This document shows positions 1-11,499 of a stretch of 64,000 nucleotides of DNA, in pieces. The DNA is taken from positions 266,001 through 330,000 of the forward strand of contig CAJNDS010002071.1 in the NCBI GenBank assembly GCA_905221605.1. The letters run 5' to 3'. How positions within the stretch are numbered: the stretch's first letter is position 1; every line of letters starts with the position of its first letter. The notes beneath the pieces are model-generated. The model saw only the letters and a list, made by a program, of their open reading frames with translations. It ran no database searches and was not told the DNA's origin. The DNA is from Symbiodinium natans (lineage: Eukaryota; Sar; Dinophyceae; Suessiales; Symbiodiniaceae). The position numbers and the translations under genes are program-made.

Positions 1-421
1 GAATTATGCATTGATAGGGGCTTGTTACTATTGATCCAAAAGTTAGGAATGTTATGAATTCAAAATGCGTGTGTGAAAAAAGATATTAATAAGAATATTG
101 TCATGAATCCTGCAAACTTGGCATGCGAACCCCTTAAATATTGATGCATTATTCGCTTCGCCTCCTTATAATCCGAATACAATTGCGAACGAAGAAAAGT
201 ATTCATGTTTATGATCAGATGCGATCGTTCAAATCGGAAAACGCACACTTCCTTCGCCATGTAGCTGACCAAGTAGCTGACCATGTCGTTGACCATACAG
301 CAGCCCATGTGTGGCATCTTCGGCTTTGAAGAGTGGCCATCGAAAAGTAGCACCATCACAAAGTCATCCCTAACAGCACACACCATCACAAAGTACTCTC
401 TGTTACCTCTACCAGCTGTGC
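1..421. other. unassigned sequence
   Basis: No gene, RNA or long repeat is recognisable here. There is a short run of 12-bp imperfect repeats of the type 'gtagctgaccat' near 259-298, nothing more. Confidence 0.5.
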
Positions 422-1252
422 ATGCGCAAGCGTCGCCGCTGTGCTCGCCGCAGTTCTCATTGCTCCCTTCGCAAAAGCGTTGCTTGCCGTGTCCGGCGTT
501 TGTCTAGCTGTCGTAACCCAAACAAATCTCAAGTCCGTGTTGACGGTCGCACAGATGCGACTTTTGGCGGGAAAACTGCCCTTTCCCATGGCAAAATAAG
601 TTGGCAATCTTTTCTTGTCTTGTTTCCTTCAAGCCTTGCCTTTTGCATAACTGACGTGATTTGCCATGTTTCGTGCCAGCAGGCTGCCCACCTCCCAAGC
701 TTGGACAACTTTTGGAGGCACATCCCAATTCTGCTGCGCCCTCTACACTTGCCAGATTCCGTAAGGTTGACCCACAAATACGATGATCAGGAGCTGAGTT
801 CAGTCGGGCACACAGCCTGCCGCTCTTCCTTTGGACCAGCAGCTGGGCAAGCACTCTTAGACCATGGTCGGAGCGCTTGGGTTCCACTGCTTTCCACTGG
901 TCTGGACTTGGGGGTATTTGAAACTGCCCAAGCGTGCAGAAGTAGGTGGCCTCCTGAATCAAGCCTTTGGTCTGCTGGCTTGATTCTGAAGTGGTGTTTA
1001 GGAAGTCAGCATTTCTTTAAGTTTCGGACCCGTTCTAGGAGCAGTGGATGCAGTTGCCCAGGAGCACTTTCGAACATCTGCAGACGTGTCAGAGGTGGTG
1101 ACGATTGCCCAAAATCTAAGCCTCAACCGCAGGCCAAGGAGCTTGCAGAAGCCTGTGCGAAAAGTTCAGGCTGTGCACAGCCACGTCGAGCAAAATGCCA
1201 GCGCAAGCAAAGGGATCCAGATTGTTTACTGCGCACTCGGTTTCGCTCCTAA
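422..1252 (+). CDS. weak open frame, 276 codons, unknown
   Basis: An ATG-initiated open frame encodes an Arg/Cys/Ser-rich protein with no domain I recognise. Its N-terminus is very basic (MRKRRRCARRSS) and the rest has no clear hydrophobic core or motif. A 152-codon frame is open on the opposite strand over part of it, and the sequence is GC-rich enough for long chance frames, so it may be spurious. It is listed because it is the longest frame in the first 6 kb. Transcript evidence would decide. Confidence 0.15.
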   Translation: MRKRRRCARRSSHCSLRKSVACRVRRLSSCRNPNKSQVRVDGRTDATFGGKTALSHGKISWQSFLVLFPSSLAFCITDVICHVSCQQAAHLPSLDNFWRHIPILLRPLHLPDSVRLTHKYDDQELSSVGHTACRSSFGPAAGQALLDHGRSAWVPLLSTGLDLGVFETAQACRSRWPPESSLWSAGLILKWCLGSQHFFKFRTRSRSSGCSCPGALSNICRRVRGGDDCPKSKPQPQAKELAEACAKSSGCAQPRRAKCQRKQRDPDCLLRTRFRS

Positions 1253-1480
1253 GCACCGGTACTCAGTCATGCCCAGAGCGGCAATCTGCAAATGATTACT
1301 CGACATTTCAGAAGGGTATTGGATGGAGGCCGAAGCTGTGAAGTGGTGAAGCGAGTGGATTCCGTGCAGGTACCCAGGCGCGATGCAAGCGGCATTGGAG
1401 GCACCGATGAACTGCTCCAGCGGTTAAGACTTTTTCCAAGGCCCACGCCACGAATAGATGAATAGATGATCGCTTGCTGC

Positions 1481-1483
<3 letters not shown>

Positions 1484-1513
<30 letters not shown>
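1484..1513 (+). repeat. (TG)n microsatellite
   Basis: About 15 uninterrupted TG units. It is a small relative of the much longer GT tract that flanks the retroelement at 6.75 kb. Confidence 0.95.
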
Positions 1514-1515
<2 letters not shown>

Positions 1516-1858
1516 TAGTCCTTGCCCTTGCATATCCTGGATGCTCCCATCTGCCGGACCCAATATTCTCAAAGTGGGCCCCGGCGACGCAGAAGTATAA
1601 GTTCTTTCCTGCAGCAAGTAGATGTGTTTCCTAGCCCAGCCAGTCCGAATGCACAGTCTTCGCTATTGTGCCCCCCATGCTATCAGGCCAGCATAGGCTA
1701 GCCAATGCTTCATTGATAACGTCAGTTTTAGAGTGCGGAGAGATGGCGCACAACCGCTGGTGTCTTGTCCTCAGACGGTGCTTCGTGCAGTATGCAGAGG
1801 GTTTGTCTCGAAGACGTCTTGAAGGTTGAAGACACGTGCACGACATTGCGCGATGTGT

Positions 1859-1898
1859 GATTGTGAGAGATTGTGAGAGATTGTGAGAGATTGTGAGG
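1859..1898 (+). repeat. 10-bp tandem repeat x4
   Basis: Four near-perfect copies of GATTGTGAGA. Confidence 0.9.
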
Positions 1899-2080
1899 TC
1901 TGTGCCTTCTTCTGCTATTTCAGCTCCTGGAGGTGCCCTGCACGAGAAAAGGTGCCTTTTTGTGGAAAGCGCTGGAGAACTGGCCAACTGGGATCCTGAC
2001 AGTCGGAGAACCTACTGCAAGGAAGCGTTCAGGAATGGGATCCCGAACTAAGGGGCCATGTGAATTTCAGAGCTCTCCAG

Positions 2081-2545
2081 CGATTCAGAAACTGGACGCG
2101 ATACAGGAAACCCGGATTCGGGGAAGTGCGGTTTAGAAAACTCGGTGATTTAGGAAACTGCGGTTCCAGAGCTTGCGATTCAGGAAACTACGCGGTTCAG
2201 GAAACTGTCTCGCGGCGGTTCAGGAAACCGCAAGATGCAGGAAACCGTCTTCACGCGATTAAGGAAACCGAAATTCAGGAGCTAAACAATTCAGGAAACT
2301 GGTTTCACTCGACATCACTCGACTCAGGAAACTGCCCGATTCAGGGGTAGGGAGTGGGTGGGGGAGATGACGTTCATGTCAAGGGTGCTTTCGGAACACT
2401 TTGTGACCCGAATCCGCGGTTTCCGAAATCCGCATTCTTGGTTTGTGGAAACTGAGTTCTCCAGTTACCCGACTCTGCGTTCTCCGGTTTTCGAATTTTT
2501 CCAGTTTCCGAATCCACGCGTTTTCAGTTTTCGATTCCGCTGCTG
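2081..2545. repeat. degenerate GATTCAGGAAACTG array with inverted partner
   Basis: From about 2081 to 2346 the motif GATTCAGGAAAC(T/C)G recurs some 12-14 times at irregular 15-35 bp spacing. From about 2405 to 2545 the complementary motif GTTTCCGAATCC recurs. The two halves therefore form a loose inverted repeat around a 60-bp centre and could fold as RNA or cruciform DNA. No coding role is apparent. Confidence 0.7.
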
Positions 2546-2567
2546 GCCCCCACGGCGTTTGGCTTGA

Positions 2568-2867
2568 GACGCCAACTTCGGCTCTGACTCTGAGGAGACA
2601 AGCTCTTCCAACAACTCGGAGCACTTGGAGGAGCATCAAGTCTTGGGAAGTTTTGGCCTGTGCGGCATCGTCAGTATCGGAAAGAAGCTGGGGCTGGCCA
2701 TAGGGGGATGTGGGCTCAGATGTGGGCAGACGCAGGCGAAGCTTCCAGCACCTCCTCGTCTGGCCAGCTTGGCGGAGACCGCGAAGGAGATCGCGAAAAT
2801 AAAGCAGGCGCAGGGCTTCGCAGGGCTGTGTTTGCAATGTTTGCAACACTCTCAAAGTCTAATCTAA
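2568..2867 (+). CDS. candidate exon, unknown protein
   Basis: A 99-codon stop-free stretch ends in TAA. It starts with an acidic Ser/Asn-rich segment, passes through a Gly/Cys-rich segment (GLAIGGCGLRCGQ) and ends in an Ala/Lys helix-like segment (LASLAETAKEIAKIKQAQ). No ATG lies at its head, so it would have to be a 3' exon. The composition looks more coding-like than its surroundings, but no family is recognised. Confidence 0.2.
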   Translation, partial: DANFGSDSEETSSSNNSEHLEEHQVLGSFGLCGIVSIGKKLGLAIGGCGLRCGQTQAKLPAPPRLASLAETAKEIAKIKQAQGFAGLCLQCLQHSQSLI

Positions 2868-5796
2868 GCCCCTACGCCAGCCGAAAGCTTTGGGTAGCTG
2901 CATGATGCCAGCCGTGCCCTTGCATCAGAAGCTGCATGGCGAATACGTCACCTACATCAATGGCAGGGAGGCCCTGTCCTCGAACATGAAAACCTCGCGA
3001 CAGAAGTACAATGCCAAGTTGTCGTTTCGTCATCTCCGGATGACAGAGGGTGCACCACCATGCAAGACTGAGCTCCAAAAATATGTTGATGTGGGCATCA
3101 GCTGTCGTGCCTCACGTTGCAGGTTACCGTAACTGGTGATTCAAGAAAAGTTGCGTGCTTAGAGAATCGGTGACTGGGCGAGATATGTGGAGCCATGATG
3201 TTGACTGGGTTGCTAAGGCAGACATTGCGATGTGTGTCTTTAGTTCGCTTCTGGCAACACACCAACTGGCGTCAGCCTTGAGCCCAGTCAAACAAGCGAA
3301 GTATGTAAGCTGTTTTTCCAAGAGGCCAGCTGGCGCAATCAGGCTTGCAGACTGTGGCATACTGTGGCCTTTGTGGCAGGTGCTCTTGTAAATGCCCGAG
3401 AGTTTACATGTGCTAGATGTGGTGTTCCGAAGCGAGTGCTATCAGCTTGAAAGAGTAACGGAACCTGGCTGTGTTCCTTGCAAGTTACCAGTAGGCGCCG
3501 GCACACCACCATGTATCAGGCTTTTCTCACCACTTCTGATGACATGGGGCGTTGGATTCCTGAAGGATCTAAGTTGCTGTTAAGCTAAGCAATGCTGAGC
3601 TGGTCAAGCCCTAGGAAGTTCTTTTCGGCACATGTTGGACATGGTGTCCACCCCATCCACCCCATCCCAAAGGTCGGAGGTGACCATCCTTGCCTTTGCT
3701 TATGCCTGCAACTTCCTGATGCCGCCTTCCATGTAGCAGAATGACGATGAATTGAGGCCGGCATGTCCATCAATGCCGCTGTGGCTACCTGCGGGTGGGA
3801 TGCAACATGGCAAGCAAAATGTCAGCAAGCTTCAGTGATGAAGATCAAGTGAGCAACTCAAGCACGAAAGTCGCAGTTATCACTGGATTATTCATGCTCT
3901 TTGGCACTGACGTTTGCTGGCAGCATAGTTTCGCATGCCGCACCCCTATCTTCAAATGCCAAGTGTCAATGAGTGTTAAGTAAGCCTTCCAGTCAGTGAG
4001 GAACAGCTAGTTTGCATGTGTGTGAATGATGTGAGCAGGAAACTTGCAGAAGCGTTCTCACCTCAAGACCGGACAGAAACATGAGCCGGTAGAGGAAAAG
4101 TTCAGCCTTTTCGCTGCAGGCAGAAAGGTCCGTTTCCAACATGGTAGCGGAACGCTTCACCATGAGTGGGATGATGCTACTGGAGCTAGGAGTCTCAATG
4201 ATCGCGGCCATGGGAGTTGTAGTCTTGAGAATATGGGCCAAGAAGCACTGCCCCAATCGGAAGTGCACCAAGGGAATTGGGAATGTGACAGTGGCAAGCA
4301 AGTAGGTACAAGCAGCATGGGTGTGGACCCGGAATGGCAGTAGCGGGGGCAACCTATCCTTAAGAAGTTAGGCGGCGAGTCTCAACCAAATCCCTCGCCA
4401 ACCCGATTCATGATCCACATCAAGCGTGAGTGATCGGTGCAAGACATTCATTCATCGCTTGCGTGTTCTTGAAAGCTGTTTAAGTCCAAGTTCGACCTGA
4501 TGAAACAGGTTCAAACTGTTCCTGGAAGAACGCCTGAACTGAGCTTCGCGAAGACATGGACCACAAAGGTGTTGAAGATGCCAAATGTCGAGATGCTAAA
4601 TGTCGAATCTCCCTCGTCCTGAGAATGTGGATCGTTCAAAAATCCCTCCCAGCGTGAGTCAGGGTTGCTTCGGTTACTTTGCGTGCAACCCACTTGGCGA
4701 ACGGCTGCATTGTGGATTGTGCATCTTTCACCTACTTATCTTATTTTGCAGCGCATGGCAGCAACAGAGAGCGAGTGAGCCTGGAACGACCTGCCCTGTT
4801 CCCTGAGCTTATCACTTTTCCTCCTGAAACATCTATATGAACCTCTCTTTGCAATTTCAGGGTGTGCGTGTGACAATGCCAACTGCAGTGCAGGCACTTT
4901 GTTGGTACTGAATCTTCGAAGCAACGTTAATGTTATGCCGTGTTACCGCCCAGGGCAATGGGACGAAGGTTGAGGCCGTCGAAATGAACAATGCTGCCTC
5001 GATCATGAGCGAGCATGTTGAGTGAGATGATCTTTGCCTATTTGTAGGCTTGCGCAGCCAACATCGGCACTACATTGGCCACGCTTTCTGGGACTGCATG
5101 CTTCTTGACGGAGGCGGAACGCTGCTGCGGTCTGTCTGTTGTCCTGTGTAAATTTGAAGTGCCACGAGGTGCAGTGCCTTTAACTAAGCTCATAGCCTTC
5201 CAGCTCGCCTGTGTAGCAAGGACTGTATGTCGTGAGCATGCCTGCCTCTTTCCCATTTCGCTCTCGCTGACAGTTGGCGTTGAACTGTCCGTCTGAGAAT
5301 GTGGACTGGCCCCTTAGCTGCATCAGGGTTCAGGAGCAGAAGATCCGGGTTGTTCCAAGGGCTGCAAAGGGTTGCTTATCACACCATGCTGGAACAGATG
5401 TCAGTAGGGGTTCCGCGTAGCATCAGCTCGGCTATGTTCGGTTGCATGCTGCTTAAAGACACAACGGCTGGGGATATCTGAATCGACCATCCTTTGCAAA
5501 CTGCAAATCTTTCGGCACAGGCGAGCGGGCTGTGCAAAGCCCATCGAAACTCTACTCAGTGGCTTGCCCAGACCTTAGCTGCCGCCACGAGTCATGATTC
5601 TTTTTTGAGATTTTGTGCATTTTGACAAACCAGAATAAAAACATGCATGAGCGAAACTGAGGGGTGGCCTCGTCGGCCACTCCTCTGGTATCTCACAGGC
5701 ATGCGATGAGGTGCATGGCTGAGAGACCACGAATGTTCGCAGCTTTGGGTTGCCTGTCATTGAGGGATGGTAGAGCAGAAAAATGAACCAGAGACT
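2868..5796. other. about 2.9 kb without a recognised gene
   Basis: Only short frames of 60-80 codons occur, on both strands and none convincing. No repeats of note are present. Base composition is mixed and TG-rich. Confidence 0.5.
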
Positions 5797-5910
5797 GGCA
5801 GACCCTAAACCCTAAACCGTACACCCTAAACCCTAAGCCCTAAGCCCTGAATCCTAAACCTGAAGCCTAAACCCTGAACCCTGAACCCTGAACCCTAACC
5901 CAAAACCCGA
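5797..5910 (+). repeat. degenerate CCCTAAA telomere-type block
   Basis: About 14 imperfect units (CCCTAAA, CCCTAAG, CCCTGAA, CCTGAAG). This is the only telomere-type block left of the retroelement and is much more decayed than those right of 31.8 kb. Confidence 0.85.
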
Positions 5911-6895
<985 letters not shown>

Positions 6896-6903
<8 letters not shown>

Positions 6904-7913
6904 GCACACCGCTGTACATGCGGGAACGTCAACAAGCACTGCATACGAGAGCGAAAAGAAGCACGAATTTGCGATCTAACAAGTTTTTTGCACATGATGT
7001 TCAGCAGGGGGCAGGAGTGTGCCTGAGAGTCTCCTGCCAACGAAGACGCTCTCAGTGCACAGTGATATGGAGATGGGACGCCATCTCCACGTACCTGCAG
7101 TGATGGTTATAGAAGTCCTGTAACGCAAGCTGTGCATTGGTACCATCCTCGCTGTTGTTTGTCAACTACCTCAACCACAACGCAGTTTACAACGTGGATT
7201 TCGTATTTTGCTTGGCATGTGGGTGAATTCTTCGAGCCGTGAGCATGACAGACCCCAAACCCCAGAAGACCTCGAGCCCATCAAGCTTGAGTGGATCGTG
7301 ATGCTTTCAGCTTGTGTGTTGTGAATAGCAGCTGAGCAGAATTGCGTGAGCATGTCATTTTAGCATGGTGATGGAACATGTCGAGCATGATGATGGACGA
7401 AAGCATGGAGAAGGTTCGGAACATGAGTGTTAGAGCATATGTGCATGCACTGTGCAGCATCGGAGCGCGATGAGCAGAGTTGCGGGAGCATGAAGTGTGT
7501 AGCATCAGACCATGAGTCGTGGAGCATCTGAACGTGCTGAGCAGAGTTGTGCGAGCATGACTTGTGGAGCATCAGAGCATGAATTGTAGAGCTTCTGAGC
7601 GTGGTGAGCAAGCTTGGTTGAGCATGAGTGGTGAAGCATCAGAGCATGACTTGCAGAGCATCTGAGCGTGATGAGCAGAATTGGGTGAGCATCAACTGCG
7701 GAGCATCAGAGTGTGAATTATGGAGCATTGGAGCGTGATGAGCATAGTTTGCAGAAGACCCTAAACCCTATATGATACGTCATATAAACCTTCATTCGCG
7801 ACCCTTCTACCTCATCACTCACGAGCTCATCCACTACCTCTTGCTTGAGCATGTCCTTCTCCAGCAGATCTCCAACTACATGAATATGTGGAGCACTAAA
7901 ACAAAAAGTGTGT
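6896..7913 (+). repeat. left pseudo-LTR, 1,018 bp
   Basis: Begins in TGTGTGTGGCACACC and ends in AAAAAGTGTGT, after which the unique internal region starts. It aligns with 28660-29677 without gaps. Differences noted are at about 7149, 7155, 7214, 7282, 7350, 7441, 7634 and 7730. It holds a perfect 8-bp hairpin (GGAGATGG...CCATCTCC, around 7070-7089), a 7-bp hairpin (CTGAGAG...CTCTCAG, from 7023), a 67-bp tandem array and, near 7757, two telomere-type units followed by the inverted arms TATATGA/TCATATA. No hammerhead core was found. Confidence 0.9.
7333..7760 (+). repeat. 67-bp tandem array inside the left pseudo-LTR
   Basis: The anchor TGAGCA(G/A)AGTTG recurs at 7471, 7538, 7605, 7672 and 7739, exactly 67 bp apart, with a more diverged copy at 7333. 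Each unit also carries GAGCATC(A/G)GAGC-type sub-motifs. The same array lies at 29097-29524 in the right copy. Confidence 0.9.
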
Positions 7914-8281
7914 TATACAGCCAGCCCGCCCTCGCCTTGGGCCGCGGGTGTAGGTGGAGCCTCGCTCCTACGCGTTCATGCTGCCTATGTTAGTCTTCAC
8001 TTCGGTGCGGACGCATAGGATAATCCAAAAATGTGAGCTCACCTGGCGAGTGAGAATGCAAAGTCCTATTGTTTTCGTGCACTAGTAACATGCCGGGCCC
8101 ACTAATGTGGGTGCCACCGATGCCCAGCAAGACGGCCGGCGTGCCGTATGTTCCTCGATTGTTAGTCCTGACCCAGCATCCGGAGAGGTTAGCAACATTC
8201 TTTTTGCTACGTCTTTGCCGTAACGGTTTCATAGGTCAGAGTAGTGAGTAGCTCGTACCCCAGCTACATCGGACTCGCACC
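7914..8281 (+). promoter_or_regulatory. structured 5' leader of the element's unique region
   Basis: 368 bp between the left pseudo-LTR and the first ATG. Three hairpins are visible. One has CGCG arms at 7943-7974 enclosing GGAG/CTCC. A second has CCTATG/CATAGG arms at 7984-8019 with an inner CAC-TTCG-GTG tetraloop stem at 7998-8007. A third has CCCAC-TAAT-GTGGG near 8098-8111. A promoter, ribozyme or packaging/priming structure would be sensible here, but none can be named from sequence alone. Confidence 0.45.
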
Positions 8282-11014
8282 ATGGACGGCTACCAGTGGT
8301 ACCAACAAAGTTGGCAGCGGCAGCCGCCTCCTCCTCCTCCTCCACCAGACTATCAAGCACATCCTCCTCCTCCTCCTCCCGAGACGCCACACCCGACGAC
8401 ACATTACCCAGGAGACGATCAAGGATGGCAAGGTCGATGGAATCAACACCCACCAGCCGGAGGAGTACACGCTCAATACCAGTGGCCACCCCACCAGGAT
8501 GCAGCATCTCTACGGCCACAATGGATAGCACCAGCCGCGTTTTTGGATCAAATGCAGTTCGGCCCTCCGACGCATCGTCGTGATGATGCAGCAGGATACG
8601 CACCTTCGAGTCAAACGACGGGCCCACATTCACCGACGACCAACCAGAACATCCATCTTCACCACCAACATGCCAGTCCTCAACAACATGGTCGCAGCGA
8701 TCACCCGGAAGTACGCCCAGCACCTCTACATCCACAACCTCACTCCTACCCCCAGACCACAAGTCATTGGCAGAATCCGGACCCACCTCCGTATCTTCAG
8801 CATGGTCAGCAATATCATCAAGGCCAAGATCTACGACCAGACCACCACCCTCGAGACCTTGCGCACCACCATCAACAAAGCCCTCCTCAGGGTCGACCAG
8901 AATGGAATCAAGCCGCACCTCGGCCAGCACACCATCTTCAGCAACAGATGAATGTTCCACAACGAGCAGATCATCCCGTGTTCGCGCAAGCAGAGCCTCA
9001 TCCTCCAGTTCGAGAAGGACCTTACCCCATCTCCCTACTAAATACCCCTGGCGCCTGTGCACATCGAGATCCAGCAGAACACGGCCAGCCACGTCAACAA
9101 GATGCTCCAGTTGACACACAACACCCAGACCAAGGACGCAGATCTCAGCAAGACCCCACTCAAGTATATACTCACCGAGATCCGCAGCGAGACGCAGCAC
9201 GACAGGAGCCTTTGTCACAGTCCAGACCATTTCCGGCACTTCAGCGATCTATGCCCACCCAGATTTCGGACACACAACAAGATGACCATCAAAGAGGCCA
9301 ACCTGTTCATCACGGAGAACATCAACCACCTCGTCAAGCCCCAGAACCACCCTCCCAAACCACGTCGATGACGACACCGTCCCAGATGACGGAGATGTTC
9401 ACGTGCATCACAGGCATGATTGAGAAAGTCGTGGCACCGCTACTCCAGTCCCATGCCAGAGTCGCCCCAACGCAACTACAACATCCTGGCGACCAACACA
9501 GAGCAGAGTCCTTTACCACACACCACACCCGAAGTCGCAGCCGAACCACCTATGAGCCCAGCCCAGCCCACCCCAGGAGCACCAGATCTACGCGACACAC
9601 GTACATCTCCCATTCACCCCACAGCCCCGCACCCAACGCCCCCCACCAGACAGACAGAACCAGACGGCCACGCAGTCCAAGAAGATCCAGATCCACACGT
9701 CGACACTCGGAAGAAGCCGAATCGCGAACATCGAGAAGGCGCTCTTCTCCGGTTCATCATCACCGCACATCCCAACCAACGCCATCCCAACGCAGCCCCT
9801 CCCCAAGCAGCACCAGGCGCAGAGGCACGACCGTCGTTCTCACCCCCGCGCTCCACCGATCTGCTTCACACACGGCGACCCACAGAGACACACCTGCTTC
9901 CTCATCCCGACTGCCCCAAGCACCCTCAGAAGCCACTTCACACAATGCAGGAACAGAAACCGAATCAGGCTTCAAGCCTGAAGAACGTCGACGCATGAAG
10001 ATGCTCTACCAAGACGCCTTGGCGGACCCCTACAGGCTCGCGTGTGTGTCCGAGATGTACCGCCAACAAGACCCACCACCGCCCATGGACCCTTCCAGCA
10101 CAGGCGTCCGGTACATGAACGACATCATGCACGACATCGCCAACCTCACTCAAGGACAACCCCTTTGGCTCTCCAACCCAGCACAGATGGCCATCCGCCA
10201 AGTGGCAAGATCCTTCGCTTGCTCTCACTACAAGATCACGCCCTTCCTCGGCAAGTTCAGAACTCGCCCCAGCACGGACACGGTGATCCACCCGGAGCTC
10301 ATCCACGTTGACCCCTACAGCAACAAACAGGACACCACCGACTACCCACTGGTACAGGTCCTCGTCATACCACTACGCACCACCAAGCCTCCACCTCACG
10401 CACACGATGCCAACAGTCCATCACCTCCCACGCACAAGGGCGCCTACAAGGCATATTGGTCACACGCTGCCGATGAAGCAGGCCTATGGCACATCCTACG
10501 CGAGGGCTTCGTCAGACCCACGAATTGGGAGCCCACCAATTGGGATGACGACAACCTCCCCTACAACAAAGCATACCTACCCCACCGTGGGTTCAACGGA
10601 TTCCACCAAGACAACGCACCCGACAACCTCCAACTCGGATTTTGCCACACCAACCTCCGCAAAGCCCTCCGCCTTCCAAAAGCCAGAGCAGGTCCTGCCG
10701 AACGAGAAATAGCCACAGGTTTCACCATATTTGGACGCGTCACATCGTCCACCTCCCAGCATAGCCACATGCGGCAGAAGGGAGGAGGATGGACGACTCA
10801 GAAGGCGCTCATCGAGGCACACTTCAACGACACCAGCCGAGCCAGTCGCAACTTCACTACCGTCTTCTCCCACACCGAGAAGAGCGTCATTGATGCACAG
10901 TACGCTGAGATCACCGGGATCACCATCAACGTCTTCCACCCTAGACCCTCACCCACCACACCACCTCCAGTTCCCAACAGATCCCGAGACAATGACCGCG
11001 GACAACGACGTTGA
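8282..11014 (+). CDS. element ORF1, RS/proline-rich protein with C-terminal globular domain
   Basis: 910 codons from an ATG in the context CGCACCATGG. Residues 1 to about 560 are low complexity: polyproline runs near 15-32, then Gln/His/Pro-rich sequence, then a basic Arg-Ser/Arg-Arg segment around 410-560. From about residue 562 a compact, well-mixed domain begins. It includes AYWSHAADEAGLWHILREGF at about 722-741, which is loosely reminiscent of the 'YHGT...ILxxGF' opening of ADP-ribosyltransferase-like folds, but the catalytic pattern cannot be completed, so no function is assigned. RS-type tails are typical of RNA-binding proteins, so a ribonucleoprotein (gag-like) role is conceivable. 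The stop TGA-C is overlapped by the next small frame in +1. Confidence 0.8.
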   Translation: MDGYQWYQQSWQRQPPPPPPPPDYQAHPPPPPPETPHPTTHYPGDDQGWQGRWNQHPPAGGVHAQYQWPPHQDAASLRPQWIAPAAFLDQMQFGPPTHRRDDAAGYAPSSQTTGPHSPTTNQNIHLHHQHASPQQHGRSDHPEVRPAPLHPQPHSYPQTTSHWQNPDPPPYLQHGQQYHQGQDLRPDHHPRDLAHHHQQSPPQGRPEWNQAAPRPAHHLQQQMNVPQRADHPVFAQAEPHPPVREGPYPISLLNTPGACAHRDPAEHGQPRQQDAPVDTQHPDQGRRSQQDPTQVYTHRDPQRDAARQEPLSQSRPFPALQRSMPTQISDTQQDDHQRGQPVHHGEHQPPRQAPEPPSQTTSMTTPSQMTEMFTCITGMIEKVVAPLLQSHARVAPTQLQHPGDQHRAESFTTHHTRSRSRTTYEPSPAHPRSTRSTRHTYISHSPHSPAPNAPHQTDRTRRPRSPRRSRSTRRHSEEAESRTSRRRSSPVHHHRTSQPTPSQRSPSPSSTRRRGTTVVLTPALHRSASHTATHRDTPASSSRLPQAPSEATSHNAGTETESGFKPEERRRMKMLYQDALADPYRLACVSEMYRQQDPPPPMDPSSTGVRYMNDIMHDIANLTQGQPLWLSNPAQMAIRQVARSFACSHYKITPFLGKFRTRPSTDTVIHPELIHVDPYSNKQDTTDYPLVQVLVIPLRTTKPPPHAHDANSPSPPTHKGAYKAYWSHAADEAGLWHILREGFVRPTNWEPTNWDDDNLPYNKAYLPHRGFNGFHQDNAPDNLQLGFCHTNLRKALRLPKARAGPAEREIATGFTIFGRVTSSTSQHSHMRQKGGGWTTQKALIEAHFNDTSRASRNFTTVFSHTEKSVIDAQYAEITGITINVFHPRPSPTTPPPVPNRSRDNDRGQRR

Positions 11015-11222
11015 CAACTACCTGAGCTGGCGAATCCTTCTTCCTCATCGTGAAGAGCAAAGTGACGATTTCTTTTTCACCTTCACGAACCCTCACTCGT
11101 GCGGCACCAGCGCGTTAATCATAGCATGTCAAAATGGAAGGCACCAAGCGGAACAGGTCGCAGATTGGATGAAGTGCACCCCCACCCCACCACACATCAC
11201 TCTGCAGTTCCGAACTGTTTGA
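10992..11222 (+). CDS. small protein overlapping the end of ORF1
   Basis: An ATG 20 bp upstream of the ORF1 stop opens a 76-codon frame in the +1 phase relative to ORF1. The product starts MTADNDVDNYLSW and is well mixed, with a hydrophobic centre and a C-terminal basic tail. It could be a separate protein made by re-initiation, or a C-terminal extension of ORF1 reached by a +1 shift at the TGA-C stop (11012-11014). No family is recognised. Confidence 0.4.
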   Translation: MTADNDVDNYLSWRILLPHREEQSDDFFFTFTNPHSCGTSALIIACQNGRHQAEQVADWMKCTPTPPHITLQFRTV

Positions 11223-11499
11223 AATATCTACACCGAGGTCTATGCATTTAGCCCGATGTGTGCGCTAGTTACGGATTGCAATCGGATGCATGTAGTACAG
11301 CGTCACGAATGCATCAGCCTGTCTTTTCTTTTCGGCACATGAAACCACGCGTCAAGTGAATTCGTGCACTGCTGTGATGCGTTAGACCTTGACCTTGAGA
11401 GACATGCTCTGGCCGCCTTTAGGTGTCGTTAGTGCTGATTGCATTTCGCATGCAGTTTTGCTCTTGACCATAACGGATCATTAGACGCTCACTTTCATC
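11223..11499. other. ORF1-ORF2 spacer
   Basis: 277 bp, more AT-rich than the flanking genes, with no recognisable signal beyond short T-rich runs (for example TTTTCTTTTCGG near 11323). Confidence 0.5.

Larger units (their letters stand above)
1253..2080. other. intergenic, small repeats only
   Basis: Contains a (TG)n tract at 1484-1513 and a 10-bp tandem repeat at 1859-1898. No coding signal I would defend. Confidence 0.4.

Noticed and set aside
8229-9239. 336-codon minus-strand frame
   Set aside because: It lies antisense to the proline/glutamine-rich part of ORF1 and has the Val/Asp/Glu-rich composition expected from the complement of that sequence; the continuous 910-codon + frame is far better supported.
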